Shown: positions 52,681-62,112, counted from the stretch's first letter. The stretch is DNA of 64,000 nucleotides from Streptomyces zagrosensis (GCF_014203645.1 NZ_JACHJL010000022.1:1-64000), one strand, 5' to 3'. Made by a program: numbers and translations. Notes: a model not told the origin generated them from the sequence alone.

Positions 52681-53343
52681 TCACTCATTCTCGGTGAACA
52701 AGCCTGCCAAGCGTGCGCGAGTGAAGACGGCGATGGTGAATGCGTCGGTGATGCTCCCAGTTGCGATCATCTCCTCCACCGTTGTCCAGGGAACCGTTAG
52801 TGTCCGCCGAATCCCTTCCGCGGTGTCCAGGGCACCTGTGCGGTCAATGCGTGCCGCGTACAGCTCGACCCGACTGCTGAGGAGCCCACTGTCGGGATGC
52901 AGATCTCCCAGGGAAATCAGTTCCTTGGCTTGCGCGCCGATCTCTTCTCTAAGCTCACGTGCGGCGTCAGTGGCCGCGGAGGTGTCTGGAGAACCCATAC
53001 CTCGTGGAACTTCCCAGTGCCAGGCACGAGTGGCGTGCCGGTAGTGCTCGATGAGTACGACCTGACCGGGCTCGACGACGGGAAGGATTACGACACCGGG
53101 CGTTGCGGAGGTGTGTACTAGCCGTAGGTACATTCCCAAGGCGCCCCCAGGGAAGCGCACCGCGTCGCGCATAATGGTGACGAACTGGTCCGCGTACACA
53201 ATCCCGACCGGTTCGCTCGCATCCGCCCCGACACTGCGTTGCGCTGCCTCGGTTTCGTCCTCGCCAAAAAGGATCTCAATCCCGTCGGGAAGATTGACGA
53301 ACAAGTCGGGGCGCGCTGCACGCAGCTTGCCGTAAGGGGTCAT
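52681..53343 (-). CDS. NUDIX hydrolase, ADP-ribose pyrophosphatase-like
   Basis: A 220-residue protein. The N-terminal half has EPVGIVYADQFVTIMRDAVR and strand GVVILPVVEPGQVVLIEHYR (typical QYR strand as HYR). The NUDIX box is GMGSPDTSAATDAARELREE with IGA (about residues 120-142), followed by LGDLHPDSGLLSSRVELYAA, as in ADP-ribose pyrophosphatases. The start ATG at 53343 has AAGAGAGG just before it. It lies 20 bases after the 529-aa gene and is surely cotranscribed. Lower GC than the surrounding genes suggests both were acquired together. Confidence 0.85.
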   Translation of the reverse strand: MTPYGKLRAARPDLFVNLPDGIEILFGEDETEAAQRSVGADASEPVGIVYADQFVTIMRDAVRFPGGALGMYLRLVHTSATPGVVILPVVEPGQVVLIEHYRHATRAWHWEVPRGMGSPDTSAATDAARELREEIGAQAKELISLGDLHPDSGLLSSRVELYAARIDRTGALDTAEGIRRTLTVPWTTVEEMIATGSITDAFTIAVFTRARLAGLFTENE

Positions 53344-53363
53344 TTCGCCTCTCTTTTTAGGGT

Positions 53364-54953
53364 TCAGTACTCTGGAGGGAGGTTATCGTCCTGCATGGTG
53401 GCAGCGCTGGTAGCTGTCACAGGGGAGGCAATCTGTCGGTACCCGGGAAGTCGCTCGACGAGTCGCTGGAACTGTTCCCATTCATTTTTCGTATCAAATC
53501 GGACGTTGGCCAGTTCCCGAGCGAACTTCTGTTCACGGTGCCCGGCAATACGATTGCGAAGGACCAGTTGCACGGAACCACCGTAGGTACTGGCTGCCGC
53601 AGTTCCTACGGCCCCGGTCAACGACCATGTCTCATCTCCGGTTATCGCAGTGAAGACAGCACCCCCGACATTAACGACGATTTCGATGACAGGCGCCCAC
53701 TCTTTCGCGTCGCCAGTACGTCTACTCGCGAGGTCGGACAGTTTACGGTTGAGGTCAACATAATGGCGAAAAACCGAGTTCACGTGGTCGTTGAATGCGG
53801 TCGGGTCGGAGATGATGAGATCGAAAGCATCTATATAGGTGTTCCACTCATCTGTGTCGCGTAGCGACACAATGTCCGCCAGTTCAAGAGAGTCAATCGC
53901 GGCTGGAGTAAGGCCGGCCTGTACGGTGTCAAATGCCTGCCGTTTCAGGTATGACACCAGCGCTTCCGGGTCGGTGATGGTCTGGCCCGATGACTGTCCG
54001 CGGACGTCCCTCCACTCCTGCAACGCTAAGCGTCGTAGGCTTCCGGCCGGGGTCAGCGGATACATCCCCATGGCGTCAGCGAGGTTGACGTTGTAAATCA
54101 GATCCAGGAGCTGTTTGATCTCTCCGGAGAACGGCTTGTTCTTATCGTACCTACCATCGCTGACTGGAGAACCGGGCACCGAAATGAATCGCTGGTACAG
54201 TACGTTGCGAGTGACCGGCTTATCATCGACCCTTAGCTCGTTGCTGTACTCCACAAGCCGACCCACCGCCCTGGCGAAGTCGTGTGCTCTGTCTTGAGGT
54301 ACTCCGACTTGCGTCGCAAGTAATCGCATGTCCTTCGCTGTTAAGCCTTGTACGCGGGCGGCGAAGGGATTGAATAACGCGGCCCGAGTGCCCTGCCTGT
54401 TCTGTACGTCATCCCACGACAGCCGCACACACTTCAGTCTTGCCGTGGCGGGAAGGCCCGCGATGGTCTCGCGCCAGGACTCAAAGGCTGTCTCATCGAT
54501 ATCCACGTTGAGCGGGCGATCGGTCGGTTCCCTCTCTTGAAGCAGGAAAGGGACGAGCGCGCCCTTGCAAAGAAGGTCCTGATGGGCGCGACGCGATGTA
54601 CCCTCTTCGAGGAAGTCGCAGCTTACGGCCAAGTTGTTGTAGAAGTAGACCCGATTCACGACGACCTGTCGGGTATTGATGAGGCTGCGGAAGTATTCGG
54701 CTCGGACATCCAAGCTCCGTGCACCATCGACGTCACGCAGCGACCGCCCTTTCGCGATCATCTCCTTGGTCAGCTCCGCAGTGACCCATTGGTTGTCCAA
54801 GGACTGCGCGATGACCGCGCCCCGCGCTAAACCCGGCGCTTCGATCCGATCTACCTGGTCACCGTTCTGTGGCAACGTGCTCTCCCCACCCCAAGCGATT
54901 CTGTCGATCCATCGGAGTCCAGCGGTCACTACGCATGGGACTTGCTCGCCCAT
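53364..54953 (-). CDS. 529-aa protein of unknown family, operonic with NUDIX
   Basis: Not recognised. The frame is open for over 1.5 kb. After a start region (MGEQVPCVVTAGLRWIDRIA) come LVVNRVYFYNNLAVSCDFL-like segment QVVVNRVYFYNNLAVSCDFL, then KGALVPFLLQEREPTDRPLN, LTAKDMRLLATQVGVPQDRA and HDFARAVGRLVEYSNELRVD. The end has EWAPVIEIVVNVGGAVFTAI, a weakly hydrophobic segment near residue 450 that may contact a membrane, and a long helix. Codon third positions are less GC-rich than neighbours. The start at 54953 is not certain because no good ribosome binding site is seen. The tight linkage to a NUDIX hydrolase suggests a nucleotide-linked function, possibly defence; this is inference. Confidence 0.65.
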   Translation of the reverse strand: MGEQVPCVVTAGLRWIDRIAWGGESTLPQNGDQVDRIEAPGLARGAVIAQSLDNQWVTAELTKEMIAKGRSLRDVDGARSLDVRAEYFRSLINTRQVVVNRVYFYNNLAVSCDFLEEGTSRRAHQDLLCKGALVPFLLQEREPTDRPLNVDIDETAFESWRETIAGLPATARLKCVRLSWDDVQNRQGTRAALFNPFAARVQGLTAKDMRLLATQVGVPQDRAHDFARAVGRLVEYSNELRVDDKPVTRNVLYQRFISVPGSPVSDGRYDKNKPFSGEIKQLLDLIYNVNLADAMGMYPLTPAGSLRRLALQEWRDVRGQSSGQTITDPEALVSYLKRQAFDTVQAGLTPAAIDSLELADIVSLRDTDEWNTYIDAFDLIISDPTAFNDHVNSVFRHYVDLNRKLSDLASRRTGDAKEWAPVIEIVVNVGGAVFTAITGDETWSLTGAVGTAAASTYGGSVQLVLRNRIAGHREQKFARELANVRFDTKNEWEQFQRLVERLPGYRQIASPVTATSAATMQDDNLPPEY

Positions 54954-55703
54954 CCGACACTGGCGCGGCCGACTCTTCCCCCCGCGTCCGAAGGCTTTCC
55001 ACGCTGAGCGTGCCCCACGCTCCGGCAGCCCCGCTAGACGTGGTGCCCCATCGGATTGGTTACACGAGGTCGAACGAGTTCGCGTACACGGTCGAGGGAA
55101 ATCGCGGCGCGGTCGCAGGCCAGGTCGTTCACCATCAGTGTGCGTCCTCTGTGCACAGAGCAGCGACCCGAGCATTGGTTCCAAGGTCACCGCGAGCAGC
55201 GGGGCGGCCCGTCCGGGAGGAGCCGTCGTCATGCCCGACACCGCGCCGGTCGCCCCGGTGACCCCGCACGCGGCCATCAGCGCCTGCATCTACCTCCGCG
55301 CCGTCCAGGCCGACGACATCGATGCGGTTAGCGAGTTCGCCGGCGCTGAACCGCGGATGCCCGAACTGCTCGTCCGCGTCACGACGCGGATCGGTGGCCT
55401 AGCACCCCAGCCCGTAGGCGGCCCGCTCCCCCGGCGGGCGCGCCTGCCGTTCTCCGCAGTCGGCCACCAGGACGGATAGCGCGTCCTCACTCTGCCAACG
55501 GCAGGTGGACTGCCAGCCAATGAGGCGCTGGTCGTTACCGGCGGGCCCGGCCTGCTGGAGGGCGGGCCCGCCGTGCTCACCGCGGCTTGGGCAGCACAGT
55601 CAGCGCCCGCCGCTCCTCGCCGTGTCCGACGACCCGCCACACCGGTCGGCCCCGTCATGGGTGAGTTGGTGCGAAGTCGTCGCTGCCACGGCCTTCCGGT
55701 AGT
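54954..55703. other. Intergenic stretch with only short frames
   Basis: An 82-residue plus-strand frame from 55231 (MPDTAPVAPVTPHAAISACI, then LRAVQADDIDAVSEFAGAE) might encode a small protein or be a fragment. No ribosome binding site or family supports it. Nothing else is seen. Confidence 0.25.
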
Positions 55704-56360
55704 TCACGTGCGAGAGGCGGCTAGCGCGGTCGTGGAGGGCGACCTCCCTCGTATCCGGAGCAGCACGGCGCGGGGCGGGAGCGAGGACCAACAGCAGCGG
55801 CGGGAAGGCTGGTTCAGGTGCGGTCCGGCATAGATCTCCTGCCAGTGGTTGCGCGGGGCGCGGGGGGCGTTCCCGCGGCCGGACGGCGGTGTGTTGCGGT
55901 ACGCGTCGTATCGCTCCAGCGTGGCGAGAGGCGGGCGTAGGACATGGTGCGGTCGATCTCCACGACCGCGCCGGAGCCGTCGCCAGGAGCGCCACCGCGT
56001 CGGGCACGAGAGCCCCGGCTGGAGTGTGGTCGGCGGCCCGCGATTGGTGGACAGCGATGACGGTGTCGGCCTTCGCCGCCGTCTTCCGGCCCCGGGACGC
56101 TTCCCCAGGTACATCCGTCAGGGGAGAAGAGGAGTTGTAACCGGTCGCGGCAGCCGAATCGGGGAGCTGGTCCGCAACAACCGTCAGTCGGCGGCTGGAA
56201 GCTGTGGGACTGGGTGCGGGGCTCGCCGTGGGGCTCGCTGTCGCAGCGGTGCCAGCCGGGGCCGGCGGGGTGAGGGAGGTGGTCGTCCTTCCTCGCGCTT
56301 TTCCAGCCGTCGCGGCCGGACCGGTGACAGGTCCGGCCCGCACACGCGAGGCGCACGGGC
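55704..56360 (-). pseudogene. Replication-relaxation family remnant
   Basis: Pieces on the minus strand, in shifting frames, read LTVVADQLPDSAAATGYNSS, then GALVPDAVALLATAPA, VVEIDRTMSYARLS, LERYDAYRNTPPSGRG and NHWQEIYAGPH. VE(I/V)DR-x-x-x-S-x-x-x-L with L-x-R-Y-x-x-Y is the hallmark of the Replic_Relax family of actinomycete plasmids and integrative elements. At least two frameshifts (near 55965 and 55935) and loss of the N-terminal half make it non-functional. It marks a former mobile replicon. Confidence 0.5.
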
Positions 56361-56827
56361 CAGGGCCACCGTGCGAAGCCGCCCCTTGTCCGCGGTCTGA
56401 CGCTCAGCGCCGATGGATGTCCGCTTCCGCCTTGACTATGTGGCTGCTGAGCGCTCTACCCGCGACCGACGTCACGGGCGATAGCCCACTCCCGGGAGCG
56501 CGGCCTCTGTCCACAGAGTCGGGCGCTCACCGTCGGGCGATCGACCGGGCGCAGCAGGCGCCCCGGCCCGCGAACAGCAAGGAGCCGTCTCGGCCACATG
56601 GAGCTGAACTGATAGAAGCAGGGCAGCGAGCGTGGCGAGGCCGCGCTCGCGGAGTTTCACGCCGATGGCCCCGATCTGGCCCGGCTGATCGGTGAGTTCG
56701 GTGCGCTGCTGCTGGCCGACAGCATCAGGTCGCGGCTGCCCACATCAGTCCGCGGGCCGCACGGCCGCGCTCGCACCAAAGCGTGAGCGGGGCGGCGGCT
56801 TCCTACCGATCGCGCTCCATCCGGGCG
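56361..56827. other. Intergenic stretch without a supported gene
   Basis: Short alanine/arginine-rich frames only. A plus-strand segment near 56600-56790 (LIEAGQRAWRGRARGVSRR) looks weakly protein-like but lacks a start or family. Confidence 0.25.
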
Positions 56828-57727
56828 TTACGGTGCAAAGTGGCATGAATCCGCGACCGACTCCTCCAGCGGCCAGTGGTGGAGGAGCGCCTTCAGCCCG
56901 TACGCGGCCCCGGCAATTCGGGTGCCCATGGAGGGGTCGTTGTTGTGCTGCCGGAACGCCGCGTCCAGCTTGAGGACCGCGGCAGCCAGAACCTCCAGTT
57001 GCCGGAGCCGGGTGAGGAGTTGGGCGCCGGCGTGCTCGCTCCGACCCGCGGCGATCACCAGCGCCCGCCACTTCAGGTCCATCAGTTTCACCTCTAGAGC
57101 CGACGTTTTGACGAAGTCGCCGTCGTTGATCACGCGACAGCGCCGGATCGCTTCGCACCCCTGCAGTATTCGAACCGCCAGCTCGCCCTCCGGGCCGTCC
57201 AGGTCCCGCCGGGTCACGTAACTGTGGTGCAGGCGGCGCAACACCTCCCTCTTGGAGGTCATGCCGCGCACCACCGTCTTCCCTCGGCTGGACACGGTGT
57301 CATTCCACAGCGGCGCGCCCTCGAAGGGCTTGCCGCGTCCGAACTTGACTCGATGCAGATGCTCCCATCCCCCGTGTCGCAGGTCCGGGGCGATCATCAC
57401 TGGGTCGCCGTGCAGGCTCCGGTCGTAGTCATTCAGATACAGCTCCACCAATTCTTCGAGCGCCGACCCAGACCCGGCAACCGTGCTCCGCATCGACGGA
57501 TCAGCGTCCTGCACATCGGGCTCGCTCCGGCGCGCCTGGGACCCGGTGACGGCTTCTCCGTCCAGGCACGTCAGCACGTCGTTCGTCAGCAACCGGGCCG
57601 CCACCGACAACTCCCGCGCCCGTACGGCATCCGGATGCTTCGCCGACGCCTCCAACAGCCCTGCGGCCATCTGCCGCAACCCCCGGGTCAGCTCCTCGAC
57701 CCTCGCATCGACATCCCGCTCACTCAT
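56828..57727 (-). CDS. Uncharacterised 299-aa protein
   Basis: It starts MSERDVDARVEELTRGLRQM with GGGGGAG upstream of the ATG. The N-terminal 100 residues are helical. The central part has ELVELYLNDYDRSLHGDPVM, then HGGWEHLHRVKFGRGKPFEG and the basic segment SSRGKTVVRGMTSKREVLRR. The end is helical again (RLRQLEVLAAAVLKLDAAFR). No known fold is evident. An upstream in-frame extension of 62 residues lacks conservation signs and was not used. Confidence 0.6.
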   Translation of the reverse strand: MSERDVDARVEELTRGLRQMAAGLLEASAKHPDAVRARELSVAARLLTNDVLTCLDGEAVTGSQARRSEPDVQDADPSMRSTVAGSGSALEELVELYLNDYDRSLHGDPVMIAPDLRHGGWEHLHRVKFGRGKPFEGAPLWNDTVSSRGKTVVRGMTSKREVLRRLHHSYVTRRDLDGPEGELAVRILQGCEAIRRCRVINDGDFVKTSALEVKLMDLKWRALVIAAGRSEHAGAQLLTRLRQLEVLAAAVLKLDAAFRQHNNDPSMGTRIAGAAYGLKALLHHWPLEESVADSCHFAP

Positions 57728-58256
57728 GTGCTCCCCCTTGCTTTTGCTGCGGTCAGTGTGTCGAGGGCGAACTACACCCCGCGTCGCCCTCGGCTCATCA
57801 GACATGAGGCCATCCCTCCAACGGAACTGCACCCACCGTAGTTTGAGTGGGCGGTTGACGTTCATCGCCCAGCCACTTGAAGCACAATCCTTCCACGCCA
57901 ACGAGACACCCACCGCCCCCGGTCGAGGGCTTCATGCGTCCTGGAGGAGCTCACCGACGGCACTTTTACGTACCTCGCGTCCCCCAAAACGCCCGACTCG
58001 CCGCATGCCCCCAGCAAGTCAAACCATCCTCAACCGAACCCGGGCGTCTCGACAAGAACATAGAGGCACACCCCCACTCGGCACAGCTCGGACAGCATGA
58101 CGGACGAACCACGTTGACACCATTCGCCAACCTAGGTGCGTATCCGACCGTATGGAGCACGACTCTGCGATATGTGACGCCGTGCAGAGGCGTGATCTAC
58201 TCACCATGGCTGGGTGGAGGGGGCTTTTGCCGGTGGCCCCCGTAAGGGATGTGGTG
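57728..58256. promoter_or_regulatory. Divergent intergenic region, presumed promoters
   Basis: About 530 bases between divergent genes with no supported coding sequence. It must contain promoters for the 299-aa gene (minus) and the FAD amine-oxidase-type gene (plus), but no clear -35/-10 pair was identified. Confidence 0.3.
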
Positions 58257-59948
58257 GTGTCAGTGGGACGGGGTTTGCGGGTCGCAGTGCTGGGTGGTGG
58301 TGTGGCTGGGTTGACGGCGGCGATGGAGCTGGCGGAGCGCGGCTTCGAGGTGACGGTGGTGGAGCCCGCCGGTTGGGGTGGCAAGGCCCGCAGTGCCTGG
58401 GTGCCGGGGACCGGCAAAGGCGGGCGGTTCGACCTGCCCAGTGAGCACGGGTTCCGGTTCTTCCCCGGTTTCTACCGCAGCCTGCCGGACACGCTGCGCC
58501 GGATACCGGTCGAGGGCAGCGCGGAAGGGGTGGCGGGGAATCTGCGGGAGGCGACGCTCATGCTTTCCGCGCGCTCGGGCCGGGTGGGTGAGCGGGTCAC
58601 GGATGTGTCCGCGGCTGCGGGAGCTCGTACTCCGATGGAGTTCTTGCGTGCTGTCGGGCTGGAGGCGGGCGGCAGGGGGCTGACGAGCGAGGAGCTGCTG
58701 TACTTCGCGAACCGGATGCTCGTCTACATGACGAGCAGTGATGAGCGGCGGCTGGGTCAGTGGGAGGCGACCTCGTGGTGGGATTTCGCCGCGGCTGACG
58801 GTGCTTCGCAGGAGTACATCAAGGCGTGTGTGGTGGGCGCGACCCGTACGGTGGTCGCGGCACGGGCCGAGGTCTGTAGTGCGCACACGGTCGGCGGGTT
58901 TCTTGAGGCTTTCAGTTACGGGTTCCTCGGCCGGGGCGAGGAACTGCAGCCGGCGGACCGGGTCCTCAACGGTCCCACTAGTTCGGCCTGGATCGACCCG
59001 TGGGTCCGTCATCTGGATTCTCTGGGGGTGCGGCTGGAACTCGGTTGGGGGGTCGAGCGGTTGACCCTGAGCGGTCGGCGTGTCACCGGGGCCGAAGTGT
59101 GCGGCCCGCGCGGCCGGCGGCGTGAGCTGGAAGCCGACTGGTATGTCTGCGCGCTGCCGGTCCATCGTGTTGGACTGCTGCTGGAGCGCGGGCTGGCGGA
59201 GGCTGACGCTGAGCTCAAGAGTGTGACGGGCCTGCACACGGACTGGATGGTCGGCATGCAGTTCTACCTGACTCAGCCGGTGCCGGTCACCCACGGCCAT
59301 GTCCTGTTCCTGGACTCGCCCTGGGCGCTCACCTCGATCAGCCAGGCCCAGTTCTGGGACTGCGACTTCCCCGCCACCTACGGGGACGGGACGGTGGCCG
59401 ACTGCCTGTCGGTGGACATCTCCTCCTGGGACACCCCGGGCATCTTGTACGGTAAGCCGGCCCGTGAGTGCAGCCGGGCGCAGATCGCGGCGGAGGTCTG
59501 GGCGCAGCTGTGTGACGGGCTCAACGGAGCTGGTCACATTCGCCTGCACGAGGGGTTGCTGCACTCGTGGGAGCTGGATTCGGCGGTGCGGAACCTGGAC
59601 GGGCCGGGGCCGGCCGTCAACGACGAGCCGCTGCTGATCAACACCACCGGTTCCTGGGCGGCGCGCCCGCGGGCGGTGACGGCGGCGGCGAACCTGTTCA
59701 TGGCCGGGGACTACGTGCGCTCCCCGGTGAACCTGGCGACGATGGAAGGCGCGAACCAGGCCGCCCGCCTCGCTGTGAACGCCCTGTTGGAGGCGGCCGG
59801 CGGCACCGGGGCCCCCGCGCACGTGCACGCCCTGCACCAGCCCGGGGAACTGCGCAGGCTCAAGGAGGTGGACGCCGAGCTGTTCGAGCAGGGCCGCGCT
59901 CACCTCATGGACGGGCCGCCGCCGTGGGCGGTCAGTGCACGCGTCTGA
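58257..59948 (+). CDS. FAD-dependent desaturase/dehydroxylase (phytoene desaturase/HpnE-like)
   Basis: A 563-residue flavoprotein. RVAVLGGGVAGLTAAMELAE with ERGFEVTVVEPAGWGGKARS is the dinucleotide-binding start of the amine-oxidase/phytoene-desaturase superfamily. The sequence SEHGFRFFPGFYRSLPDTLR and the C-terminal ANLFMAGDYVRSPVNLATME with GANQAARLAVNALLE (second FAD motif) are as in squalene/hydroxysqualene oxidoreductases. It should oxidise an isoprenoid. The gene is complete; its start is one of three consecutive GTGs, 58257 being seven bases after AAGGGA. Its 3' end overlaps the convergent polyprenyl synthase gene by 17 bases. Confidence 0.85.
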   Translation: MSVGRGLRVAVLGGGVAGLTAAMELAERGFEVTVVEPAGWGGKARSAWVPGTGKGGRFDLPSEHGFRFFPGFYRSLPDTLRRIPVEGSAEGVAGNLREATLMLSARSGRVGERVTDVSAAAGARTPMEFLRAVGLEAGGRGLTSEELLYFANRMLVYMTSSDERRLGQWEATSWWDFAAADGASQEYIKACVVGATRTVVAARAEVCSAHTVGGFLEAFSYGFLGRGEELQPADRVLNGPTSSAWIDPWVRHLDSLGVRLELGWGVERLTLSGRRVTGAEVCGPRGRRRELEADWYVCALPVHRVGLLLERGLAEADAELKSVTGLHTDWMVGMQFYLTQPVPVTHGHVLFLDSPWALTSISQAQFWDCDFPATYGDGTVADCLSVDISSWDTPGILYGKPARECSRAQIAAEVWAQLCDGLNGAGHIRLHEGLLHSWELDSAVRNLDGPGPAVNDEPLLINTTGSWAARPRAVTAAANLFMAGDYVRSPVNLATMEGANQAARLAVNALLEAAGGTGAPAHVHALHQPGELRRLKEVDAELFEQGRAHLMDGPPPWAVSARV

Positions 59949-60930
59949 CGACGACCGTGCACAGCGCTTCGAGATCTTCGAGAGCTGCGGGGACTGCTGT
60001 GAGGCGGTGCAGCCGGTCGCGAGCGGCAGTCGCGTGCTGGGCGGCGCGATCGCTAGTCCAGCGCCGCCCGCCCGCCTCCTCGACCAGGCGGGCGAGGCCG
60101 GCCGTATCGCTCCCGGGGCGCGAGTAGCGGCGGGCGAGTTCGTTGCCGGCCGGGGTCGCGGAGGTCAGCGCGGCGACCACGGGCACCGACATCTTGCGGT
60201 TCTGCAGATCATTGAAGACGGGCTTTCCGGTCAGCGTCGGGTCGCCCCAGATGCCGAGCAGGTCGTCCACGAGTTGGAAGGCCATACCGAGGTCGTGCCC
60301 GAACGCCGCCCACTGATCGATGGCGGCCGGGCCTGCGCCTCCGTAGAGGGCACCCAACCGGCAGGCGCAGGCGAACAGCGAGGCCGTCTTGCCCGAGACC
60401 ATCTCCAGGCACTCCGCCAGGGCCACCTGGGTCCGGCCTTCGAAGACCAGGTCCAGGCTCTCGCCGACGGCCAGTTGGATCAGCACGTCCAGCAGGGCGG
60501 CCGACGCCTCACGAACCACCGGCCCGTTCGGCCCGTCGGTGTCCGACAGTACGTCGAACGCGGTCAGCATCAGGGCGTCCGCAGACCGAGCGGCTGACGA
60601 CGGGCCGAAGACCTGCCACGCGGCCGTCCGGTGGCGCCGCACCGTGTCACCGTCGAAAACGTCGTCGTACAGAAGTGACAGGTTGTGCACCATCTCCACT
60701 ACCGCAGCCGCCGGCACCGCCCGCCGGTCCGCACCTCCAACTGCTCGCGCACATGCGAGTGTCAAAGCAGCACGCACGTACTTACCGCCCTGCCGTGTGC
60801 CCTCCCCCGACCAGCCGAACTGATAGGAGGCCACCTGAGCAACGGGCCCCTCAAGCGATCCCACCCACCGCCGCAAATGCCTCTCGCAAGCATCGCCCGC
60901 GCCGCGCAGCACCTCATCGACCGTGCCCAC
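59932..60930 (-). CDS. Polyprenyl diphosphate synthase (GGPP synthase-like)
   Basis: A 332-residue all-helical isoprenyl synthase. GGKYVRAALTLACARAVGGA matches the GKxxRP region (with YV), HNLSLLYDDVFDGDTVRRHR contains the first Asp-rich motif DDxxD, and FQLVDDLLGIWGDPTLTGKP the second. It condenses IPP with allylic diphosphates to C15-C25 chains, but the chain length cannot be told from sequence alone. The GTG at 60930 follows a GGGGG stretch. It is convergent with the FAD enzyme, which may act on its product. Confidence 0.88.
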   Translation of the reverse strand: MGTVDEVLRGAGDACERHLRRWVGSLEGPVAQVASYQFGWSGEGTRQGGKYVRAALTLACARAVGGADRRAVPAAAVVEMVHNLSLLYDDVFDGDTVRRHRTAAWQVFGPSSAARSADALMLTAFDVLSDTDGPNGPVVREASAALLDVLIQLAVGESLDLVFEGRTQVALAECLEMVSGKTASLFACACRLGALYGGAGPAAIDQWAAFGHDLGMAFQLVDDLLGIWGDPTLTGKPVFNDLQNRKMSVPVVAALTSATPAGNELARRYSRPGSDTAGLARLVEEAGGRRWTSDRAAQHATAARDRLHRLTAVPAALEDLEALCTVVVRRVH

Positions 60931-61415
60931 TGTGAAAGCCCCCTATCGTCAGCTCCGCACGAAACCGTGCGTCTCCTACTGCGCCGCGCACGACACCCAT
61001 GGAACACCGCTCAGGCGAAAGGGTCGAAATCACGTAAACCGCCAGACCGGCGGCGTGCGGGAGTACCCCGCACGCCATCCGAAGCGCTCACGCTGGCAAC
61101 TCAAGTGCGCAGGTGTCAACTGAGCTGCTCGGTCTCATCGGGTGTGACCAGGCACTTCACTTGGCGAGTTGCGTGGTAGTCGGCGAGCGAGCTGCTCGTG
61201 CCCCGGCTCCAAACCTCTTGCTGTACGCAGTGTTTCGGGCACCGCAACCTACCCACCTGGGGTGATGGCGCATGAGCACACGAGGTACACGTGTCGAGGT
61301 GTGATCAGGCTTCCCGTGGGGGTCGGCGAGGATGGACGCGGTTCGGCACAGTCTTCGCGTCGGGCCAGCGGCGGAGTCAATCAGAGGTCACTCGCTCACA
61401 GCTGTGAATCTCTCC

Positions 61416-61440
61416 CTGCGGCCGGCTCAGCCGGCCGCAG
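61416..61440. terminator. Perfect 11-bp hairpin in the 60.9-61.7 kb intergenic region
   Basis: CTGCGGCCGGC at 61416-61426 is complementary to 61430-61440 around a TCA loop. It is the only notable structure in the 770-base region 60931-61701, where no gene is supported. It could be a terminator or a regulatory hairpin between the two divergent promoters. Confidence 0.6.
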
Positions 61441-61692
61441 GAGAACGCCGCCTGCCGGGCGAAGGCGGTTCGTGCGGCGTGGGGCTCCTCGTGGGGAGGT
61501 AGGGGGGCCAGCGGGGAGCGGCGTCCGTACGGCGTGGTGTGGACGACTGGCCGGTCGATGGCGGGTGTTCAGGAGGTGGTCGAGGTCGGCCTGCCGATAC
61601 GGGCGTACCAGTGTGTGGCGCGGTGCGCGGGTGGCTCCTCGTGGACGTGGAGCCGAGTTCGACCTGGGGTTGGCCATCTTGACGCGTTAGAC

Positions 61693-61712
61693 GCGTAACT
61701 TATGGGTTACGC
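61693..61712. promoter_or_regulatory. Inverted repeat, candidate ArsR operator
   Basis: GCGTAAC at 61693-61699 and GTTACGC at 61706-61712 form a perfect 7-bp inverted repeat with a six-base centre, directly at the start of the arsR-type gene. ArsR-family repressors bind such repeats over their own promoters. The repeat covers an ATG at 61702, so the GTG at 61720 or a leaderless transcript is likely. Confidence 0.6.
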
Positions 61713-61719
61713 TTTGGGT

Positions 61720-62112
61720 GTGGACGATCTGAGCAAGGTGGCCGACGCCATCGCCGATCCGGTGCGCCGGGAGATCTTGATGATGTTGCGCCGGACCCCG
61801 CTGACGGCAGGCAACATCGCTGCCCGGTTCACCATCAGCCGACCCGCGGTCAGCCGTCACCTGCGCGTGCTACGAGAGAGCGGCCTGGTCCAGGACGAAC
61901 AGATCGGACGCCACCGGCGGTACTGCCTCCTGCGCCCCGGGCTGGGTGACCTCACCGCCTGGCTCACTCAGTTCGACACCCAACGTGTCAACTGGCCTCA
62001 GCACCTGGCCGCGTTGGAGATGGAGGTCCACCGCACCCGACGAGACCGTCATCGCACCGAGCCCACCAACGATCAGGCCACCGCGCACCACTCCAAGGAG
62101 GACACAGCATGA
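61720..62112 (+). CDS. ArsR-family transcriptional repressor (SRPBCC-linked type)
   Basis: A 130-residue winged-helix protein. VDDLSKVADAIADPVRREIL, then MLRRTPLTAGNIAARFTISR, PAVSRHLRVLRESGLVQDEQ and IGRHRRYCLLRPGLGDL form the ArsR HTH plus wing, without metal-binding cysteines. This is the subfamily fused or coupled to AHSA1/SRPBCC proteins. The stop overlaps the next ATG (ATGA at 62109). Start could also be ATG 61702 inside the operator-like repeat. Autorepression of the pair is expected. Confidence 0.85.
   Translation: MDDLSKVADAIADPVRREILMMLRRTPLTAGNIAARFTISRPAVSRHLRVLRESGLVQDEQIGRHRRYCLLRPGLGDLTAWLTQFDTQRVNWPQHLAALEMEVHRTRRDRHRTEPTNDQATAHHSKEDTA

Noticed and set aside
55231..55479. Small plus-strand protein
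   Set aside because: No ribosome binding site, family or coupled neighbour; evidence is too thin for a gene call.
58260..59903. Minus-strand open frame of 547 codons
   Set aside because: Antisense of the FAD oxidoreductase; rich in Arg, His and Pro, no domain.
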